This document shows positions 1-9,303 of a stretch of DNA of 64,000 bases, piece by piece. The stretch is from Hyphomicrobiales bacterium (GTDB taxonomy: Bacteria > Pseudomonadota > Alphaproteobacteria > Rhizobiales > Rhizobiaceae): assembly GCA_900472175.1 (NCBI GenBank), contig UCHD01000001.1, forward strand, positions 124,001 through 188,000, in the 5' to 3' direction. Made by a program: the position numbers and the translations under genes. Each line of letters opens with the position of its first letter. Position 1 is the stretch's first letter. The notes below the pieces were generated by a model. That model was not told the origin of the DNA, ran no database searches, and was given only the letters and a program-made list of their open reading frames with translations.

Positions 1-1
1 A

Positions 2-2302
2 CGTAAGATCGACGCCTATTGCGAACTGCGTCTCTCGACTGCCTTTTCCAGCGACGAAGCCGAAGCCCTCAAGGCCTACATGCGGCGCCTCATCGAAAGA
101 CGGTCTGCGCCACCGCGGACGGCAGGCCGGACTGAATGGGATGTCATTGCCCGCATGACCGGGATCGATGCTCGATCGCTTGCATCGCATCACCGTTTGA
201 TCGACCCCGGGTTTGATGCCATCGTTCGTTGGAACAGGGACGACGGGAAAATTGGAGCGGCGCAAGACGGCTCCCGGATGCCTGGAGGCGCAACGAGGGC
301 AAAAAACGCCAGCGCCGAGAAAACGACACCGAAAATCAAGTCGGCGCCTCCGAAAATTGCGCGTCCACGGGTTGGCCCTGCGGTGCATAAGTTTGGCGTG
401 AAGGTCGAGTTTCCGGAACCTTTGTTTCGCGAGTGGGATGACCCCACGAATTTCGCCGAAGCACTCCAGCTCCATATGCGTCGCCACGGTGAGACCTACT
501 GGGTTCTCTATCGATCGGTCGTGCGACCTGATGAGCCCATGGACAAGAATACGCTGTTGAGTTGGATGGAAGGCCGGCGCGTGCCGCGAAGCACAGACAG
601 CTTCGATGTGCTTGGCCGTATCGAGCGCCGTTACCGTCTCCCAGAAGGTTATTTCAAAGCGAAACTGCCGCATCAGTCGCGATGGGCGTCCGGATTCAAT
701 CTATCGGGTTTCGAGCCTGCGGAGCGACGCAGGATCGCGTGGCATCTACCAGATGACTTCAATTCGCTTCCGTTCGCCAAGCGCGAGGAGATTCTGGATT
801 GGGTCCGTCGCGTGATCATCAGCGGGTCGACGGATTACCGCAAATTTCAGGCCGCCGCGGTGAAGCAGCGCTACGCCATCCGCTTTCCCGGCGTATCCTA
901 CGGCGGACGTGCGCCACGCGATGGAAAGATCACTGTACCGGCGAACTACGAGGAAACCTGGATCGAGGATCCCGATCTGCTGTCCGGCGTCATCGATGCG
1001 CCACCAGCGCTTGCCATGGAAATGGCCGACCTCGTCCGCTTCAAAACATCGGCACTGACATCGATCGGCTTTCAGCGCAACGGTGTCTGGGGCGAGGAAA
1101 CCGCCTCCCAGAAGATCGAGCATCTCGGCCTGATGTTTGGCGCACTTGCGGCGTCAAAGGCGGGAGAGATCAAGGGATATGGGGTGCCGCTGCGTCAACT
1201 GACCTTTGGGCTTCTTCTCTTTCCGGGTGTCTGGGACTGGTATCTGCAATGGCGCGAGAGCCGCCGGGGGTTCTATACGGCGTGGGAAGTCGATATGCTA
1301 CGGATCGCCCTGGCAATCACAAAGGAAAGCACCGGGTGGCTTCGGCAACATCCTGAACTCCTGGCGCGTGTGCAGCCTATTAACGGTCTCGTGTCGCAGA
1401 ACGAAATCGACTATGCGCGGGAAGATTGGCACGGCGCCTGCGAGGATTTTCACAAACATGCCTCTCACCGTGTGAAGGAAATCCAGCGCATCGCCCGGGT
1501 CCATCGCGATCCGTTCGAGCCAATCATGCCGGTCCTCGAAGCTGACAGTCCGGTCGGCGAATATCGGAAGATCACCGAGGAGATCATCAGGTTGATGCCT
1601 GACGAGGAGCGCTATCCGCGTCCGGCTGCCGAGGCGGTTCGCTCGTTCCTCATGCTGCGGCTAGGACTGCACCTCGGACTTCGCCAGAAAAACCTGCGGC
1701 AGTTGATGCTATGCCCGCGCGGACAAGTGCCACGTTCGGAACGCATGCTCGAAAAACTCAAGCGCGGTGAGCTTCGTTGGAGTGATCGTGACGGTGGCTG
1801 GGAGGTTCTGATTCCAGCAGTGGCTTTCAAAAATGCCCACTCGTCGTTTTTCGGAGACAAGCCATTTCGGCTGCTTCTGCCGGATCTCCTCGACCTCTAC
1901 CGTCATATCGATGACTACGTCGATCGCCATCGCGCGGTCCTTCTCAAAGGCGTCGCCGATCCCGGGACGTTCTTCGTGAAGACGGTGAAGACGACGAGTA
2001 CCGACGCAGCCTACGATATCACCAGCTTCTACGAGGCATGGCGGCTCACCATCCAGCGCTACGGCATCTATAACCCCTACACAGGGCGAGGAGCGATCAA
2101 AGGCCTGCTGCCCCATGGCCCGCATAATGTCCGGGATGTGCTGGCGACCCATATCCTGAAGCAGACCGGCTCTTACGAACAGGCGAGCTACGCCATCCAA
2201 GATACGGCGGACATGGTCGCCAAGCACTACGGCCGCTTCCTGCCGCAGGACAAGGCGGCGCTGGCCGCCCGCATTCTCAACCAGGTCTGGGAAGCCGCCT
2301 GA
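2..2302 (+). CDS. Large site-specific tyrosine recombinase (integrase), 5' end outside the window
   Basis: The frame is open from base 2, so the true start lies before the window; 766 codons are visible and an internal ATG at 80 is unlikely to be the start. The C-terminal third is a tyrosine recombinase catalytic domain. A first arginine lies in GLRQKNLRQL (Arg codon at 1682), the second box is HNVR (His codon at 2123, Arg at 2132), and the nucleophile is probably the Tyr of KHYGRFLP (codon at 2228). About 450 residues precede this domain, with no motif I recognise; they may bind arm-type DNA sites. It is much longer than XerC/D or phage integrases (300-400 residues). It converges on a second large recombinase with only 21 bp between the stop codons. 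The family call is secure; the recombination target is unknown. Confidence 0.8.
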   Translation, partial: RKIDAYCELRLSTAFSSDEAEALKAYMRRLIERRSAPPRTAGRTEWDVIARMTGIDARSLASHHRLIDPGFDAIVRWNRDDGKIGAAQDGSRMPGGATRAKNASAEKTTPKIKSAPPKIARPRVGPAVHKFGVKVEFPEPLFREWDDPTNFAEALQLHMRRHGETYWVLYRSVVRPDEPMDKNTLLSWMEGRRVPRSTDSFDVLGRIERRYRLPEGYFKAKLPHQSRWASGFNLSGFEPAERRRIAWHLPDDFNSLPFAKREEILDWVRRVIISGSTDYRKFQAAAVKQRYAIRFPGVSYGGRAPRDGKITVPANYEETWIEDPDLLSGVIDAPPALAMEMADLVRFKTSALTSIGFQRNGVWGEETASQKIEHLGLMFGALAASKAGEIKGYGVPLRQLTFGLLLFPGVWDWYLQWRESRRGFYTAWEVDMLRIALAITKESTGWLRQHPELLARVQPINGLVSQNEIDYAREDWHGACEDFHKHASHRVKEIQRIARVHRDPFEPIMPVLEADSPVGEYRKITEEIIRLMPDEERYPRPAAEAVRSFLMLRLGLHLGLRQKNLRQLMLCPRGQVPRSERMLEKLKRGELRWSDRDGGWEVLIPAVAFKNAHSSFFGDKPFRLLLPDLLDLYRHIDDYVDRHRAVLLKGVADPGTFFVKTVKTTSTDAAYDITSFYEAWRLTIQRYGIYNPYTGRGAIKGLLPHGPHNVRDVLATHILKQTGSYEQASYAIQDTADMVAKHYGRFLPQDKAALAARILNQVWEAA

Positions 2303-2314
2303 TCTTGACCGAGA

Positions 2315-2335
2315 CGCCGGAAATTATTTCCGGCG
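2315..2335. terminator. Stem-loop between two convergent integrase genes
   Basis: CGCCGGAAA, a 3-nt loop and TTTCCGGCG form a perfect 9-bp stem. The loop is the stop codon (read on the minus strand) of the right-hand integrase. There is no long T-run, so it may act as a weak terminator for both genes or simply protect 3' ends. Confidence 0.45.
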
Positions 2336-4432
2336 CCTTGCCTCATTTTTCGCCTTGCGCGCCCATGGCGGTGGGAGACATTTCTCGACCCATGGCAGAA
2401 GCTGAATTGGCTTGGCGTCAATACCAGCGGTAATGATCGGGTACTTGCTGAGTGCATCCCGCATCAACGGTAGACCTGCTGGATTGGTGTATCGCGTGTT
2501 CGTTTCACTGCCTTCGCTCAGCCGGCCAGAGATGTCGTCGATAACTTCGGTTGGGACGCCGGCCTGCTTCAGGGTATCCGCCATACCGTGGCGAAGGGCA
2601 TGAATGGATCGCTCCCACATTTTTTCCCCAAGGGCGCCGCGCATGACGGGGATGAAGGTGTCGTAAAAACGATCTCCCGGGTCATTTTCTGTCTGATCCG
2701 AGAACAGATCTGGGAAAAGAGCCACATATCCCAGCTTCTTGACCGCGTGATAGTAGTCGATGAAGCCCAATCGAACCATTTCTTCCGGCATGGGTAGCAG
2801 TCGTTCCGATTGTATGGTCTTCAGCCGTCGAAGGCCGTTGGTGCGAAGGATGATGACGTAACCTTCACCATCTTTCGCGATGTCATCGACGGCAAGTCCG
2901 GCAAACTCTTTACGTCTTGGCCCCAGATAGGTGAACAGGATCGGCAGGTAGTAGAGCGAATCGTGGAAGACATGCTTGCCCGGTTGGCGTCTTTTCCCCC
3001 GCAGATGACCGTGCGAGCCTATATAGACGGGGCTTGAAAAAATCGGAGTAATATCCTCCGGTGTCGGCTTATATTGCTGACGGCGGACCTCGCCGGCTTT
3101 GGGTTTTCTCGGGCGCAGACCTTCGAATGTCCAATCCTCGATTTCGAACCCGTGGCCCTTCAGATGCTTCAGGAAATGTTGCAGGTTTCCGAAATGCTTG
3201 CGGATAGTCCCGGCAGCCAGGCCAACCTTGGTCTTGGTTCCCGAGGCCTCGGCCGCCTTGCGCAGTTCATGGCCTTTCGCACGCAGCTCCAGCGCCGACA
3301 TGATCCTCATCCGGCTGCTTCGACCCCAGTCCGTCGGGATGTCGTTGAAGTGCTGACGCAGCAGGCCGATGTGGTACTGCTCGATCTGCCCGGAATGCTC
3401 TACACCATGTTCCACAAGCACCGACTTGAACATCCGCACCAGCGCCATTGCGTCTTTCGCCGTTGCCGGCTCCCATTCCTTGCCCATGTTCGCGATGAGT
3501 TTTTCACACTCTTGCTCGAAATCCGCGACAGCAACAATTCTCTGGTTGGGCTGTTGAGCTTCGAGCACCCCCTTCTTGGTTGTCGGTGCAACACGCGGCG
3601 AGAGATCTAGGTAGGCGATCTCCTCCGCCTGCGGGATAGCAGTCGCAGTCGGTGCCGGCTCGCGCCCTTTGGCTAGCACCAATAAGGAAGGGGTAGCAGG
3701 CTCGACCTCGGCGGGCTTCTCCTCGACTACGGACTTGTTCGCCCTGCCGCCACCCGTGAATTCGCTTAAGCTGCGGTCAACGAGTTCGTGGCGATCGTCG
3801 ATATCGAGAAGCGCTGCAGCACGGCCTTCGAACATTTTTGACATCGCCCGTTCCCGATTGACGGCGGTGTCAGCAATATCGAACTGATAGATCAACCGCC
3901 GGATGCCGTCCTCGAAGCCGGCGCTGCGTGCAATCGTGAGCTCGGCGAGATAGTTTGTCCGGATCATATCGACATGCGAGGCCGGCACCCCGTTCTTGAG
4001 CAGGTAGGTGAGCCCGGGGCAGTCACCTTCGAGGTTGAGGTCGGGGCGGCTCCCGAACTTTGCTAGGAGCTGACAGGCCCAGCCAGCCTCGAGATCGAGT
4101 TCCATCTCGACGACGTCACCACCCCGCCCATTGCGCTTGGCCATAGTGCTGATGTCATCGAGCCTCTCGAGCTCTTGGTCCCGCACGTGCTCTAGCAGGA
4201 TCTGGAGCTGCTGCTTGGTGGTCATCGCGTCCTTCGAATTCATCTTCAGTTCGGCCAGCCGTGTATTGAGCTTCCGGCCGATGATCTGCGCCTTTCTATG
4301 GTCGGAACAATGAAGGCTGAGTGAAAGCCGGCTGCCTGGGCGGCAATGAACGAAGACGGAGGGGATGCGTGCCCGCCAGTAGAAGATGTTTCCGCGGCGG
4401 ATCAGATTCTCGACCTCGTGGCGCACGGCCAT
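2324..4432 (-). CDS. Large site-specific tyrosine recombinase (integrase) beside tRNA-Gln
   Basis: This encodes 702 residues from ATG 4432, or 714 from ATG 4468; the first is preferred because the protein then starts MAVRHEVENLIRRG, directly at the conserved N-terminal segment of this integrase type. The catalytic domain is C-terminal: Arg in YLGPRRKEF (about residue 504), HALRH (about 611), SGR in place of the usual GH box, and the nucleophile Tyr in NTRYTNP (about 648). A central region near residues 300-460 fits a SAM-like core-binding domain. Its start codon lies 130-160 bp from the tRNA-Gln 3' end, the classical position of an island integrase next to its tRNA attachment site. An excision or integration role is inferred from this position. 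Confidence 0.82.
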   Translation of the reverse strand: MAVRHEVENLIRRGNIFYWRARIPSVFVHCRPGSRLSLSLHCSDHRKAQIIGRKLNTRLAELKMNSKDAMTTKQQLQILLEHVRDQELERLDDISTMAKRNGRGGDVVEMELDLEAGWACQLLAKFGSRPDLNLEGDCPGLTYLLKNGVPASHVDMIRTNYLAELTIARSAGFEDGIRRLIYQFDIADTAVNRERAMSKMFEGRAAALLDIDDRHELVDRSLSEFTGGGRANKSVVEEKPAEVEPATPSLLVLAKGREPAPTATAIPQAEEIAYLDLSPRVAPTTKKGVLEAQQPNQRIVAVADFEQECEKLIANMGKEWEPATAKDAMALVRMFKSVLVEHGVEHSGQIEQYHIGLLRQHFNDIPTDWGRSSRMRIMSALELRAKGHELRKAAEASGTKTKVGLAAGTIRKHFGNLQHFLKHLKGHGFEIEDWTFEGLRPRKPKAGEVRRQQYKPTPEDITPIFSSPVYIGSHGHLRGKRRQPGKHVFHDSLYYLPILFTYLGPRRKEFAGLAVDDIAKDGEGYVIILRTNGLRRLKTIQSERLLPMPEEMVRLGFIDYYHAVKKLGYVALFPDLFSDQTENDPGDRFYDTFIPVMRGALGEKMWERSIHALRHGMADTLKQAGVPTEVIDDISGRLSEGSETNTRYTNPAGLPLMRDALSKYPIITAGIDAKPIQLLPWVEKCLPPPWARKAKNEARRRK

Positions 4433-4590
4433 GATGAGTGCCCTGTCTTTCCCCCAGGGCTTGTCCATCGCGCTCGATCGGCGTGGGCATCACCTGTGGG
4501 CTACAGTTCTGGGCATCAGGTCGCCAATGATGCCAAAACGATATCCGGCACGACTGGAAAATCAAGGAATTAAGGGCTTTTAGCGAGAAT

Positions 4591-4664
4591 TGGCTGGGGA
4601 ACCTGGATTCGAACCAGGACTAACGGAGTCAGAGTCCGTGGGTCTACCGTTAACCTATTCCCCA
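4591..4664 (-). tRNA. tRNA-Gln (anticodon CTG)
   Basis: The minus strand reads TGGGGAATAGGTTAACGGTA at the 5' end, an anticodon arm ACGGA-CTCTGAC-TCCGT (anticodon CTG, decoding CAG), a T-arm with GGTTCGAATCC, and an encoded CCA end. Acceptor bases TGGGGAA pair with TTCCCCA. It is 74 nt long and looks intact. Its 3' end points toward the two integrases at lower coordinates, so the 3' half is the likely attB/attR of an island to the left. No second copy of the tRNA 3' end is visible in 1-4590, so the other junction lies outside the window. Confidence 0.95.
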
Positions 4665-4917
4665 AAACTGCGTAGGCGATGTTTGTGCCCAGCCGGTGAG
4701 GCGGGCTTATAAACAAAAGATCGGGGGATGCAATAGACGTTGGCAAAAAATCCGCAGTCTCCGGCAAAAACTGTTGAAGGTGGCTCAGAAAGCGGGGCGC
4801 TCCGGCTGGTATTGCACGGCGTGCAAAAAGAATTTGGCGATTTGGGGCGGCGCTGGTAAAGTCCACCCAACGAAAATCAAGAGAGCGCCTTGAGCGGCTA
4901 TCGTTCCGCGCGGCGCA

Positions 4918-6516
4918 ATGGACAGACACGTGAGAGACCCCGACAACGGCGAACAGCCGTCCGTTTCCGGGGCGTCGGCAGCAGACCGCAACGATGGGCA
5001 CTCAGTACCTCGTTCCGGCAAAGGCAAGCGCAGGCGGGGAAAACCGTCCCGCGCGGCCTCTGCGAATGCCAGTTCCTCCGGTGCCAACGGAGAAACACGG
5101 CGTCCCGAAGTGACAGATGCCACCGGAGAACCGGTGCGCAAACGCAAGCGCAGGCGCCGTTCCAAATCCGGGCAGGCGCAGCCGTCCGCAGTTGCGGGCG
5201 TCCTTGCGGAGGCGGCTGCCGGTACCAAGCCGGTTGCAGCACCTGGCGCCGACAATTCCAGCCGCAAGCGCAGCAAGAAGAACCGGCAGCGCCGTTCTTT
5301 GCAGGGCCGTCCATTGGCGGTCAGTGAAAAGCCGCGTCCGGTCAGCGACACCGCGCGGCAACCGGCGCCTCAGCCGGCGGCTTCCGGTGCGCGGGCCGAG
5401 GATCGCCTTGGCGCGCCCAGCCATGACCGGCGCAGCAATGGCCAGTCCTTTTCCTATGGTTCTGATTCGGGTTCGCCGCTCTATGCGGCTCTCGACCTTG
5501 GCACCAACAATTGCCGTTTGCTGATTGCCCAGCCGACCCGTCCCGGTCAGTTCCGCGTCGTCGATGCCTTTTCGCGCATCGTGCGGCTGGGTGAGGGACT
5601 GGGTTCATCCGGCCGCCTGTCGCAGGATGCGATGGATCGCTCGATCGAGGCTTTGAAAGTCTGTGCTGCCAAGCTGAAGACCCGCGATATCCGCAAGACC
5701 CGGCTGATCGCCACCGAGGCCGCCCGCGCCGCTGAAAACGGCGAGGAGTTTCTCGAGCGCGTTCTGGCTGAGACCGGACTGGAACTGGAGATCATCAACC
5801 GCGAGACCGAAGCGCGGCTTGCCGTCTCCGGATGCTCGTCGCTGGTCGGGCGTGAAACCAAATCGGTGGTTCTGTTCGATATCGGCGGTGGTTCATCGGA
5901 AATTGCCGTCATCAAGATCGGCGAGAACCGGTCGAGCCGTCTTGCCAACCATATCACCCACTGGACATCGCTGCCGGTCGGCGTCGTCACTCTGTCGGAG
6001 CGGCATGGCGGCCAAGACGTCTCGCCCGCAAGCTTCGAGGCGATGGTGGTCGAGGTCCAGGGCATGCTGTCCAATTTCGATTGCCCGGCCATCCACACGC
6101 TGGAAAACCCAGGCGATGAGAACGGCTTCCACCTGATAGGTACGTCGGGCACGGTCACGACGCTGGCCGGAGTGCATCTCGATCTGCCGCGTTATGATCG
6201 CCGCAAGGTCGATGGCCTCTGGCTGTCGGACGACGAGGTCTCGGCGATGCAGGCGCGTCTGCTATCCTGGGATTTTACCGCGCGTGCCGCCAATCCCTGC
6301 ATCGGGCCAGATAGGGCCGATCTGGTCTTGGCTGGATGCGCCATTCTCGAGGCCATTCGCCGCCGCTGGCCTTCGGAACGCATGCGCGTTGCCGATCGCG
6401 GATTGCGCGAAGGCTTGCTCACAGACATGATGGCCGATGACGGTGTTTGGCGGCGCGGACGCGCCCGCCGCCACCCGCGCGGCCCGTATGGTTCCCACGA
6501 AGGAAACACGCAATGA
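4918..6516 (+). CDS. Ppx/GppA-family phosphatase (exopolyphosphatase / pppGpp phosphohydrolase)
   Basis: The protein has 532 residues. The ASKHA-fold catalytic core begins near residue 187 with [15 protein letters not shown] (phosphate-1 loop). It continues with [15 protein letters not shown], the catalytic-glutamate region INRETEARL, and the phosphate-2 motif FDIGGGSSE. The family cleaves terminal phosphate from polyphosphate or converts pppGpp to ppGpp; sequence alone does not separate the two. The first 185 residues are low-complexity, rich in Ser, Ala, Pro, Arg and Lys with basic clusters such as [10 protein letters not shown], and are probably disordered. The core domain is short, without the C-terminal HD domain of E. 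coli Ppx. The stop overlaps the next start (ATGA), so it is co-transcribed with rlmE. Confidence 0.88.
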   Translation: MDRHVRDPDNGEQPSVSGASAADRNDGHSVPRSGKGKRRRGKPSRAASANASSSGANGETRRPEVTDATGEPVRKRKRRRRSKSGQAQPSAVAGVLAEAAAGTKPVAAPGADNSSRKRSKKNRQRRSLQGRPLAVSEKPRPVSDTARQPAPQPAASGARAEDRLGAPSHDRRSNGQSFSYGSDSGSPLYAALDLGTNNCRLLIAQPTRPGQFRVVDAFSRIVRLGEGLGSSGRLSQDAMDRSIEALKVCAAKLKTRDIRKTRLIATEAARAAENGEEFLERVLAETGLELEIINRETEARLAVSGCSSLVGRETKSVVLFDIGGGSSEIAVIKIGENRSSRLANHITHWTSLPVGVVTLSERHGGQDVSPASFEAMVVEVQGMLSNFDCPAIHTLENPGDENGFHLIGTSGTVTTLAGVHLDLPRYDRRKVDGLWLSDDEVSAMQARLLSWDFTARAANPCIGPDRADLVLAGCAILEAIRRRWPSERMRVADRGLREGLLTDMMADDGVWRRGRARRHPRGPYGSHEGNTQ

Positions 6517-7292
6517 CAAAACCCCCGATCGGCGGAAACCGCACCGGGCGCAAGCTTGGCCAGAAGGTCAAGAAGGGCAAGCTCAAGGCGTCGTCGCGGC
6601 GCTGGATCGAGCGGCATATCAACGACCCCTATGTGCAGCGCGCCCAGCTCGAGGGGTATCGCGCCCGTGCGGCCTTCAAGCTTCTGGAGATCGACGAGAA
6701 GCACAAGATCCTCTCCGGCGCCAAGCGCATCATCGATCTGGGCGCAGCACCGGGCAGCTGGTCGCAGATCGCCGCCAAGGTGACGAATTCGACCGATGCC
6801 GAGCCCCGGGTTGTGGCGATCGACTTCCTGGAGCTCGATCCGCTGGCCGGCGTGCATATCCTGCAGCTGGACTTCCTCGATCCGACGGCGCCGGAAAAAC
6901 TGATGACGGCACTTGGCGGTACGCCCGACCTGGTGTTGTCCGACATGGCCGCGCCGACGACCGGCCATCGCCAGACCGACCACATCCGCACCATGCACCT
7001 GTGCGAAGTTGCCGCCTATTTCGCCATCGACGTGCTGGCCGAAGGCGGGCATTTTCTGGCAAAGACGTTCCAGGGCGGTGCCGAGCGTGAGCTGTTGACG
7101 CTGCTGAAGCAGAATTTCAAGCAGGTCATCCATGTGAAGCCGGCAGCGTCGCGGGCCGAATCGGTGGAAATGTTCCTGCTTGCGAAGGGGTTCAAGGGTC
7201 GCAAGCCCGGCGCCCGCTCGCTCTATGACAGCGAAACCGAAATCGATGACCGCGACATGGTTGACGAGCGGGATTCCGTCGAGGCGGATTAA
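6513..7292 (+). CDS. rlmE: 23S rRNA (uridine-2'-O)-methyltransferase RlmE (FtsJ/RrmJ)
   Basis: This 259-residue protein methylates the 2'-O of U2552 in the 23S rRNA A-loop using SAM. Start ATG 6513 overlaps the upstream stop and has a GAAGGA ribosome-binding site. The K-D-K-E catalytic tetrad of FtsJ enzymes is visible: Lys in [10 protein letters not shown] (about 55), Asp in LVLSDMAAP (about 143), Lys in HFLAKTFQG (about 182) and Glu in [11 protein letters not shown] (about 218). The SAM loop is [13 protein letters not shown] basic N-terminal tail ([14 protein letters not shown]) is typical of the rhizobial versions. It sits as the second gene of ppx-rlmE-VOC. Confidence 0.93.
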   Translation: MTKPPIGGNRTGRKLGQKVKKGKLKASSRRWIERHINDPYVQRAQLEGYRARAAFKLLEIDEKHKILSGAKRIIDLGAAPGSWSQIAAKVTNSTDAEPRVVAIDFLELDPLAGVHILQLDFLDPTAPEKLMTALGGTPDLVLSDMAAPTTGHRQTDHIRTMHLCEVAAYFAIDVLAEGGHFLAKTFQGGAERELLTLLKQNFKQVIHVKPAASRAESVEMFLLAKGFKGRKPGARSLYDSETEIDDRDMVDERDSVEAD

Positions 7293-7295
7293 ACC

Positions 7296-7679
7296 GTGCT
7301 GCTCTATGTGACCATCGGCAGTAACGATCTTGCCCGGGCGCAGCCGTTTTATGACGCCGCCCTTGTGCCGCTTGGTCTCAAGCGCCGCAGGCAGGATGAG
7401 GTTGAGATCGGTTATGGAGCCGAGGATGACAGCCGTTGCCGCCTTTGGGTGGTGACGCCACACAACCGCAAGCCCGCCACGATCGGCAATGGGTCGATGG
7501 TGGCGCTGGAAGCGGGGAGCCGGGCGGCTGTCGATGCCTTCTATGAAGCCGCGCTGGCAAATGGCGGCACCGATGAGGGCGCGCCGGGGCTGCGGCCGTT
7601 TCATGCGAATTTCTATGCAGCCTTTGTCCGCGACCCGGATGGCAACAAGCTGTCTGCCGTGTGCGAGCGGCCGGAATAA
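7296..7679 (+). CDS. VOC-family (glyoxalase/bleomycin-resistance fold) protein
   Basis: This 127-residue single-domain VOC protein starts at GTG 7296, three bases after the rlmE stop. The opening strand LLYVTIGSNDLARAQPFYD and the closing FVRDPDGNKLSAVCE are the standard first and last elements of a VOC half-module, with Glu of the last strand as a probable metal ligand. It most resembles the small lactoylglutathione-lyase-like proteins common in rhizobia. The substrate cannot be deduced. Spacing implies translational coupling to rlmE. Confidence 0.82.
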   Translation: MLLYVTIGSNDLARAQPFYDAALVPLGLKRRRQDEVEIGYGAEDDSRCRLWVVTPHNRKPATIGNGSMVALEAGSRAAVDAFYEAALANGGTDEGAPGLRPFHANFYAAFVRDPDGNKLSAVCERPE

Positions 7680-7691
7680 TCAGCCACGTGT

Positions 7692-9104
7692 TTATTTGAC
7701 GGCGATGGTTTCCGTCTCCGGATCGGCCGGTATGCGATGGCCTGACACCGAGGCACCTGCGGTCTTGGACATGCGGATCAGCGGGATGATCGCCGACAGG
7801 GTGATGGCCGAAATCAGCATGAAGGCGAGCTGGAAATCTCCCAATTCAAGCTTGGATCCCGTCAGCGTCGTTTCGACTTCGAGGATGGCACCGGCAACGG
7901 CGACGCCAAGCGCTAGGCTCATCTGCTGCAGCACGGCGGTCATCGATGTCGCCTTGCTGGCCTGTGAATCCGGGATATCAGCAAAGGCCAGCGCATTGAC
8001 GCTGGTAAAGAAGAACGAACGGGCAAAACCGGCGAGCAGCAGGATGAACATCATCACGGCATAGGGTGTCGCCGGAGTGAACAGGCCGTTGACGAAGGTC
8101 AGGATCGAGCCGCTGATACAGGCAAAGATCAGCGTCGTGCGGAAACCGGCGAAGATCAACACGCGCTTGGCAAAGAATTTTGTCGTCAGCGCGCCGACTG
8201 CACCAACAAAGGTGATCATGCCGGATTGAAACGGCGTCAGGCCAAAACCGACCTGCAGCATCAGCGGCATCAGGAAGGGCACGGCTCCGATCGAGATGCG
8301 AAACAGCGTGCCGCCGATCGCTGCTGCCCTAAACGCGCTGTCCTTGAACAGGTTGAGGTCCAGCAACGGGGCTGGGTGGCGGCGCGCATGCCGGACGTAA
8401 AGCACCGCGCAAATGCCGCCGATGGCAACGGCGGCAGCGCCGAATTGCGGTGGCAGGGCCGGAAGGCTCATCACCGAAAGCCCGAACATTGTACCAGAGG
8501 CGGCGATGGCGCTGAGGAAAAAGCCTTTGATATCGATCGGTGGCGGGGCGTCGCTCTTGATCTCCGGCAGATAGATGCCGGACAGGATATAGCCGAGAAT
8601 GCCGACCGGCACGTTGATCAAAAAGATCCAATGCCAGGAGAAATAAGTGGTGATGAAGCCGCCGAGCGGTGGGCCAGCCAGCGGCCCGACGAGGGCTGGG
8701 ATGGTCAGCAGCGCCATGGCGCCCACCAGTTCGCTGCGCTGCGTCGAGCGGACCAGAACAAGCCGCGCCACCGGCGTCATCATCGCGCCGCCCATGCCCT
8801 GCAGGAAGCGCGAGACGACGAAGGCGAGTACACTGTCGGCGATGGCACACAGGATAGAGCCGAAGATGAAAACCAGAATGGCCGCGCGAAAAATGCGCTT
8901 GGCGCCGAACCGGTCGGCCATCCAGCCACTCAAGGGAATGAAGATCGCCAGCGATACCATATAGGAGGTCAGCGCCAGCTTGAGGGTGATCGGCCCGACG
9001 CCGAGATCATGGGCAATCGCCGGCAGCGATGTGGCAATGACGGTCGAATCCATCTGCTCCATGAACAGAGCGACTGCGAGGATCATCGGAACGATGCGAT
9101 TCAT
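7692..9104 (-). CDS. MFS transporter, DHA2 (14-TMS) drug:H+ antiporter family
   Basis: The protein has 470 residues from ATG 9104 (MNRIVPMILAV); an upstream ATG at 9158 would add 18 residues ahead of the first membrane segment. Transmembrane helix 1 carries MEQMDSTVIATSLPAIA, the D1-type motif of DHA2 exporters. Motif A is seen in GWMADRFGAKRIF, and the antiporter motif C in LVGPLAGPPLGG. The two additional central helices of 14-TMS members are present. It probably exports organic toxic compounds from the inner membrane. It converges on the VOC gene with a 12-bp gap. The substrate is unknown, and no adjacent TetR/MarR regulator or membrane-fusion partner is present. Confidence 0.88.
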   Translation of the reverse strand: MNRIVPMILAVALFMEQMDSTVIATSLPAIAHDLGVGPITLKLALTSYMVSLAIFIPLSGWMADRFGAKRIFRAAILVFIFGSILCAIADSVLAFVVSRFLQGMGGAMMTPVARLVLVRSTQRSELVGAMALLTIPALVGPLAGPPLGGFITTYFSWHWIFLINVPVGILGYILSGIYLPEIKSDAPPPIDIKGFFLSAIAASGTMFGLSVMSLPALPPQFGAAAVAIGGICAVLYVRHARRHPAPLLDLNLFKDSAFRAAAIGGTLFRISIGAVPFLMPLMLQVGFGLTPFQSGMITFVGAVGALTTKFFAKRVLIFAGFRTTLIFACISGSILTFVNGLFTPATPYAVMMFILLLAGFARSFFFTSVNALAFADIPDSQASKATSMTAVLQQMSLALGVAVAGAILEVETTLTGSKLELGDFQLAFMLISAITLSAIIPLIRMSKTAGASVSGHRIPADPETETIAVK

Positions 9105-9303
9105 GCTAACGGCCTTAAGCAGTGTGCAAGCGACCGGAACATAGGGCTTTTGGGGCAAAAGTCGTCATGCGGTGCTCACTTTGCGATCACATCCGTGTGA
9201 ATCCAGCGGCCATCTCCTGTCAAGACGCTAGATGTTGCCTTGCCGGATGAGCGGACCCGCCGTTCAATCCGGATAAGCCCGCCCCCAAAAAATGGAGAAC
9301 AGC

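Noticed and set aside
1-4570. A RIT element (three tandem tyrosine recombinases)
   Set aside because: Only two recombinases are visible and they are convergent, whereas RIT genes are co-directional.
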